Shown here: positions 33,611 to 37,152 of the stretch, piece by piece
Numbering within the stretch: the first letter of the stretch is position 1
Layout: every line of letters begins with the position of its first letter
NCBI GenBank assembly: GCA_017161705.1
Contig: JADFCW010000024.1
Span: forward strand, 1-37,152
Source: Candidatus Sumerlaeota bacterium
GTDB lineage: Bacteria; Sumerlaeota; Sumerlaeia; JADFCW01
Direction of reading: 5' to 3'
DNA: 37,152 nt
The notes under the pieces: generated by a model
The model's input: only the letters and a program-made list of their open reading frames with translations
Database searches by the model: none
What the model was told of the DNA's origin: nothing
Made by a program: the position numbers and the translations under genes

Positions 33611-34006
33611 GCTCCCTCATTCCGAATAACATTTTTTGCGTGTGGATAGACTGCCAATCGTCTGCAACCGCCTGGCGGAATCATCCGAAATGCTGTTTGG
33701 CCATAGCAAGCCCAAAGCGCGGTGCTGAGAGAAGTTGAGATCTTTCGAGTCATTTTGCGACGCAGGCTCGGCTGCGAAAAACGTAGGGATCTATTTGCAC
33801 AAAAATTGTGCTTGCGGATTTATTTGGGTCATGTTGTGGTAGCAATGTAAGAAAATTAGAGGCAGCAAGAGATTAAGACAGATAAAAATCGCAAAAAAAA
33901 GAAATTTTTCTCTTGACAAGAATGTGTTGAATTGTGGTAAAACGTAGACTAAGTTGATTGTAGCAGTGTTGATAACGCCTTTTTCGAGCCGTGGTCGAGA
34001 GCCAAA
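33611..34006. other. AT-rich divergent intergenic region before mraZ
   Basis: No gene is seen in these 396 bases. The right half is clearly AT-rich compared with the rest of the window. It holds a perfect hairpin GCACAA-AAA-TTGTGC (33797-33811), a smaller one CGCAG/CTGCG (33761-33776), and the mraZ promoter. Confidence 0.65.
33913..33942 (+). promoter_or_regulatory. Promoter of the mraZ division cluster
   Basis: A consensus -35 TTGACA (33913-33918) is followed at 18-bp spacing by GTAAAA (33937-33942) within TGTGGTAAAA, which resembles an extended -10. It lies about 65 bases before the mraZ ATG. MraZ is known to bind direct repeats in its own promoter; I could not identify a convincing repeat set. 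Confidence 0.6.
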
Positions 34007-34504
34007 ATGAGCGAAAAACCACAAGGCGCAGCGACCCAGGAAACCGACGGCTTCCCTCCTTTTCCGTCCGGCGATCCGACCGACAGTTTTCTTGGTGTCG
34101 AAGCCGTGGCTCTGGATCAAAAAGGGCGCGTGATGCTTCCGAAGGACCTGCGCGAAGTGCTCAAACATCCGCGCTACGGCGGCTCTCGACGCTTCTACAT
34201 CAACGTAGCCAAGCGCGGGCGTTATGCGGCCGTATTCGTGTTTCCCGAAATGGAATGGAAGCGCCGCCTTGCGGAATCGGGCAACGGCGCTCGGCTCCCG
34301 GAGCAATTGCGTGAACGTCTGGTCACTGGCGGCGAGTATGCCGAATTAGACCAGGCCGGAAGATTGCGCCTGACGGATTTTCAAATTCGCTCCGCCCAGT
34401 TGATTCTGCGGGGCCGCGTGGCCGTGGTCGGAGTGCAAGACCACATCGAGATCTGGGATGAGCCACGATATGCCATTTGCAAAGAGGAAGGCTTTGCGGA
34501 ATAG
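34007..34504 (+). CDS. mraZ: Transcriptional regulator MraZ
   Basis: The 165-residue protein has two AbrB-like swapped-hairpin modules, each with the DxxxR signature: LDQKGRVMLPKDLRE (D37-R41) and LDQAGRLRLTD (D115-R119). It represses or modulates its own division and cell-wall operon. The N-terminus is longer than usual, with about 25 polar residues before the first module. It is followed by rsmH 42 bases later, the conserved order. Confidence 0.9.
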   Translation: MSEKPQGAATQETDGFPPFPSGDPTDSFLGVEAVALDQKGRVMLPKDLREVLKHPRYGGSRRFYINVAKRGRYAAVFVFPEMEWKRRLAESGNGARLPEQLRERLVTGGEYAELDQAGRLRLTDFQIRSAQLILRGRVAVVGVQDHIEIWDEPRYAICKEEGFAE

Positions 34505-34546
34505 GCGCTGCGCCTAGCGCCCATCGCCAGTTGCGAGCAGGAAAAT

Positions 34547-35518
34547 GTGGATTGCACACTACATCAGTCACTCGGGGATGTGCCCGCCGCTCATCAGCCC
34601 GTCATGCCGAGTGAGCTCCTCCAGATACTTGAAGTTGGACCGGGAAAGCTGGTTCTCGATTCCACCTGTGGTGGAGGCGGGCACTCCATCAAATTCTATG
34701 AAGCCATGCGGGGAATTGGAACGCTGGTCTGTATGGACCGCGACCCCGAAATGCTCGCACTCGCACAAAGGAGGTTTGCCGAACGAGGCGTTCCCGAAGG
34801 CTTTGTCCGATGGGTCTGCGGTTCGTTCGCTGATCTGAAACTCCATCTGGCCCGCCTGGGCATCGAGCGCTTCGACGCAATTTTGGCCGACCTAGGCCTG
34901 TCGAGCGATCAACTGACTGCAGAGCGGGGATTCTCTTTCGTGCAGGACGGGCCGTTGGACATGCGATTCTCGCGCGCGGAGGCCATTCCAACCCTGGGCG
35001 AACGACTGGAGCGAATTGGCGCCGACGATCTGGAACAAGCGCTTCGCGCCGCCGACGAGCGGTTCGCGCGCCGGATTGCACGCGCGATCCTCCGACGAAG
35101 GGATCAAGGACCGATCCGAAGCACCGTGGAGCTGGCGCGCGTGATCCGGTCGGCGATCCCCAAATCACGTGAATGGAGACGGATTGACCCAGCAACCAAA
35201 TCGTTCATGGCCCTACGGATGCTGGTCAACGATGAAATCCGTCACATTCAGAAAGGACTTGTGGAAGCAATCGAATGCCTGGCCATCGGGGGCAGAATCG
35301 CCGTTCTGAGTTTTCACTCAGGCGAGGACCGCGTGGTCAAGCAGACGTTTCGCACCTTCGACATTCGGTTTCGGGTAAAGGGCGACCCGGGAGAAGCCGC
35401 AGGGCGGCCGGCTCTCGAGCTGCTCACTCGAAAGCCGGTCCGCCCTGGCGAGGCTGAATGTCGGAGCAACCCCCGCGCCCGCAGCGCCAAACTGAGGGCC
35501 GCGGTCAGAGTGGGATGA
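34547..35518 (+). CDS. rsmH: 16S rRNA (cytosine-1402-N4)-methyltransferase
   Basis: The 323-residue enzyme has the RsmH/MraW features in order: HQPVMPSELLQIL near the N-terminus, SAM motif LVLDSTCGGGGHS, CMDRDPEML, ILADLGLSSDQL, DGPLDMRF, and SFHSGEDRVVK near the end. The last motif is normally SFHSLEDR; Gly replaces Leu here. It methylates N4 of C1402 in the ribosomal P site. GTG 34547 is taken as start, with AGGAAAA just upstream. Confidence 0.93.
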   Translation: MDCTLHQSLGDVPAAHQPVMPSELLQILEVGPGKLVLDSTCGGGGHSIKFYEAMRGIGTLVCMDRDPEMLALAQRRFAERGVPEGFVRWVCGSFADLKLHLARLGIERFDAILADLGLSSDQLTAERGFSFVQDGPLDMRFSRAEAIPTLGERLERIGADDLEQALRAADERFARRIARAILRRRDQGPIRSTVELARVIRSAIPKSREWRRIDPATKSFMALRMLVNDEIRHIQKGLVEAIECLAIGGRIAVLSFHSGEDRVVKQTFRTFDIRFRVKGDPGEAAGRPALELLTRKPVRPGEAECRSNPRARSAKLRAAVRVG

Positions 35519-35565
35519 CCCGCACACGAGTCGGGAGAGGGCTCCACCGAGGGGAGAGGGGTAAA

Positions 35566-36063
35566 ATGAACACCGTTCTAACCGAGCGCATCCAGCTGTG
35601 GGGCAGCCAGGGTGTCCGGGAATTCAAACGGATTGCATGCATGGTAGGATGGGCCGCCGTGTTGACTGTTCTAGGACTCGCCCAGGTGTGGCTGCCGATG
35701 ACGATCCGCGACCTGGACATGCAACGCAGCCGTCTGATGGCTCAAGCCACGGATCTTTTGGCGCGCGAGAACGAACTGCGCTCGGAAGTCAGCCAATTGC
35801 GGTCGGGTCATCGTCGGCAGGATTTCGTCCTCGACAAGGTGGTTCTCCAGCCGGTTCCGCCGGACCAGCAAGTGGTGTGGGAAGTGCCGCTGGAGATCGA
35901 GCAGCGTGTCGCCCAGGTTTGCATGGAAATCGAAACCGCGCGCGGCAGCGATACCGAAAGTCAATGGACGCGCGATCCCTGGTTCATTCGCATGTTGGCA
36001 ACCATTTTCCCGCCGGGATCGCAGCCATCCGCGCCGAAGGTCCCCGCGGTGAACCAACGTTGA
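35566..36063 (+). CDS. ftsL: FtsL-like bitopic division protein
   Basis: At 165 residues it has one membrane helix (about 27-46, VGWAAVLTVLGLAQVWLP). A coiled-coil-like stretch follows (LDMQRSRLMAQATDLLARENELRSEV, written here only as its beginning and end, about 49-75), then a Pro-rich, poorly conserved tail. Sequence identity is not diagnostic. The call rests on topology and on its place between rsmH and the ftsI-type gene. ATG 35566 follows GAGGGGAGAGGGG; an in-frame start further upstream would overlap rsmH. Confidence 0.65.
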   Translation: MNTVLTERIQLWGSQGVREFKRIACMVGWAAVLTVLGLAQVWLPMTIRDLDMQRSRLMAQATDLLARENELRSEVSQLRSGHRRQDFVLDKVVLQPVPPDQQVVWEVPLEIEQRVAQVCMEIETARGSDTESQWTRDPWFIRMLATIFPPGSQPSAPKVPAVNQR

Positions 36064-36542
36064 AGGAGGCGGTATCACTCTCGATTGCACTGACATATCC
36101 TGTGGCCGGGCCAACGAGATCAAGTGTCTGATGCCTGTTCGAGCTGCCGGCTGAAGCCGACCCGTTCCTGTCCCCGCAGATCCTGTTCCCATTGACCGTT
36201 GCCTCGCTGACGCTCCCGTTGGCCGTTCTTCTCCGCTGAGCGATCCTTGTAGAAGGTACGAGGCCGTCCCCCTCTGTCCTCGTGCGTTGGCTCGGCCCTT
36301 TTCCTTTTCGCACAAAGTCGGCGCGTTTCATCGAACCCGAGCGGCGAAACCGCCGCCTGAAGCGAGCGACGGAGGCTCGTGCAAAACTCAACATCAGGGA
36401 TGGATGCCCGAGAAGGCCGAGGTCGGAGGCAGATCGTAAAGTCTGACGCGCGGTGAGTTTTGCAGGAACCTCGTAGGGGTTAACTCCGCAACAACCTGCG
36501 TGTAGGAAAGGCGCGCCGCACTGTTCGTTCCAAGAGGTGCCG
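36064..36542 (+). other. Long structured leader region before the ftsI-type gene, candidate RNA element
   Basis: No coding frame is supported in these 479 bases. Several hairpins are visible: CGGC-TGAA-GCCG (36148-36159), GTACGAGG/CCTCGTGC (36256-36285), GCGGCG-AAAC-CGCCGC (36341-36356) and CGAGC/GCTCG (36363-36379). A long-range perfect 10-bp pair GCAAAACTCA (36381-36390) / TGAGTTTTGC (36454-36463) is further supported by GAGG/CCTC outside it. GCAGG (36462-36466) can instead pair with CCTGC (36495-36499), an alternative fold. It could be a cis-regulatory leader or a small RNA. I could not match it to RNase P RNA, tmRNA, SRP RNA or a known riboswitch. Confidence 0.5.
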
Positions 36543-37152
36543 CGATGTTGGATTCCCGTTTCTATCTGCGCATTAAAATCACGGGCGCTGTTTTGGCGCT
36601 CATTCTGGCCGGCTTGATCGCGCGCCTGTATTGGATCCAGATCGTCCGGCACGAATACTACAACATTCGCGCCTCCTACTATCGAATCGGCAACGAACCC
36701 ATCCGCCCCCAGCGCGGGAACATTTACGACCGCAACCGCCGCGCCCTGGCCGCCGGCAGCCTCCGCGATAGCCTATACGCTAACACCTATCTTCTCAAGC
36801 AGCACAACATTCCTTACGAGGCGCTGGCGGATAAGTTGGAGTCTATTCTTCAAAAAAACCGTATTCGGATTCTGGCGCAATTGCGGCGCGGCGGCTGCCC
36901 GCCTCTCTATCGGGTCATGCCGCCCGAAATCTCCGACGCCATGCACAATATGATTCTCCGCGACGCTTTTCCGCCGGGGGCGTTTTACTTCGAGCGGGAA
37001 ACAAAACGATTCTATCCCAACGGCCGCACCGCTTCCCACGTCCTCGGCTACGTTCGCTTCGATGACACCGGCGAGAATCAGGGCGTGGATGGTCTTGAGT
37101 ATTTCTATGACCATGTCATTCGGGGCAATACAGCCAAGTACGAGGTTCTTAA
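36543..37152 (+). CDS. ftsI: FtsI/PBP2-type peptidoglycan transpeptidase, 3' partial
   Basis: The frame from ATG 36543 is open to the right edge, giving 203 residues. A cytoplasmic start MLDSRFYLRIK leads into one membrane helix (about 11-30). The class B PBP pedestal follows with RPQRGNIYDRNRRALA (RGNIYDR at 57-63) and GVDGLEYFYDHVIRGN. The catalytic transpeptidase domain lies beyond the window. AAGAGG is five bases upstream of the start. Position after rsmH and the FtsL-like gene supports FtsI; other class B PBPs cannot be excluded without the rest. Confidence 0.88.

Noticed and set aside
36064-36542. RNase P RNA, tmRNA or SRP RNA in the ftsI leader
   Set aside because: The conserved signature stretches of these RNAs were looked for on both strands and not found.
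35671-36652. Long minus-strand open frames over the ftsL-like gene and the gap before ftsI
   Set aside because: They run antisense across real genes, are rich in Arg/Gly/Ser without any recognisable fold, and have no ribosome-binding site.

Overview
The window is about 37 kb of a moderately GC-rich chromosome from a Gram-negative bacterium. Evidence for this is a C-terminal-Phe outer-membrane barrel, lipoproteins, an RND pump and a mraZ-rsmH-ftsL-ftsI division cluster. No rRNA, tRNA, CRISPR array or transposase was seen. The taxon cannot be fixed by eye. The palindrome-rich intergenic repeats and gene mix would fit a candidate phylum near PVC/FCB, but that is only an impression. LAYOUT: (1) 1-1367, the end of a GT39-like membrane glycosyltransferase. 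(2) 1.4-26.3 kb, all on the plus strand, a very large arsenic/thiol-redox island. (3) 26.6-29.5 kb, minus strand, an ABC exporter (ATPase, permease) with a methyltransferase. (4) 29.6-32.3 kb, a JAMM-DinG helicase fusion. (5) 32.7-33.6 kb, minus strand, a YdjC/ChbG deacetylase. (6) 34.0 kb to the end, the division/cell-wall cluster mraZ, rsmH, ftsL-like, and ftsI running off the window. ISLAND, FIRST HALF: an ArsR repressor with a perfect palindromic operator inside its own promoter is followed by a small CxxC thioredoxin, an ArsP/YraQ permease, an eight-haem cytochrome fused to a FdnI-type cytochrome b (CbcL-like), an alginate-export-type porin, a DGC zinc-binding protein, a membrane-anchored thioredoxin, an RND adaptor plus pump, a SurA-like/thioredoxin fusion and a CcdA thiol transporter. 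ISLAND, SECOND HALF: a second ArsR is followed by a decayed thioredoxin-fold/CcdA pair (amber codon inside the fold), a seven-Cys protein, a second ArsP-like permease, an AhpD-like protein, an ArsD-like protein, an FmdB zinc ribbon, ArsM, a lipoprotein, a BFD-like [2Fe-2S] protein, ACR3, two radical-SAM enzymes (one B12-type), a divergent NadE-like ATP pyrophosphatase and a remnant of a second ACR3. HOW IT MAY WORK (inference): ArsR proteins sense As(III), ArsD/thioredoxin-like proteins carry and reduce it, ArsM methylates it, ACR3 and the ArsP-like permeases export inorganic and organic trivalent forms, and CcdA plus periplasmic thioredoxins keep the periplasmic side reduced. No ArsC or molybdopterin arsenate reductase is present. 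The two radical-SAM genes and the NadE-like gene next to ArsM and ACR3 raise the possibility of a complex organoarsenical product. Unrelated proteins of the island share vicinal Cys-Cys termini, which looks like a common metalloid-handling adaptation.
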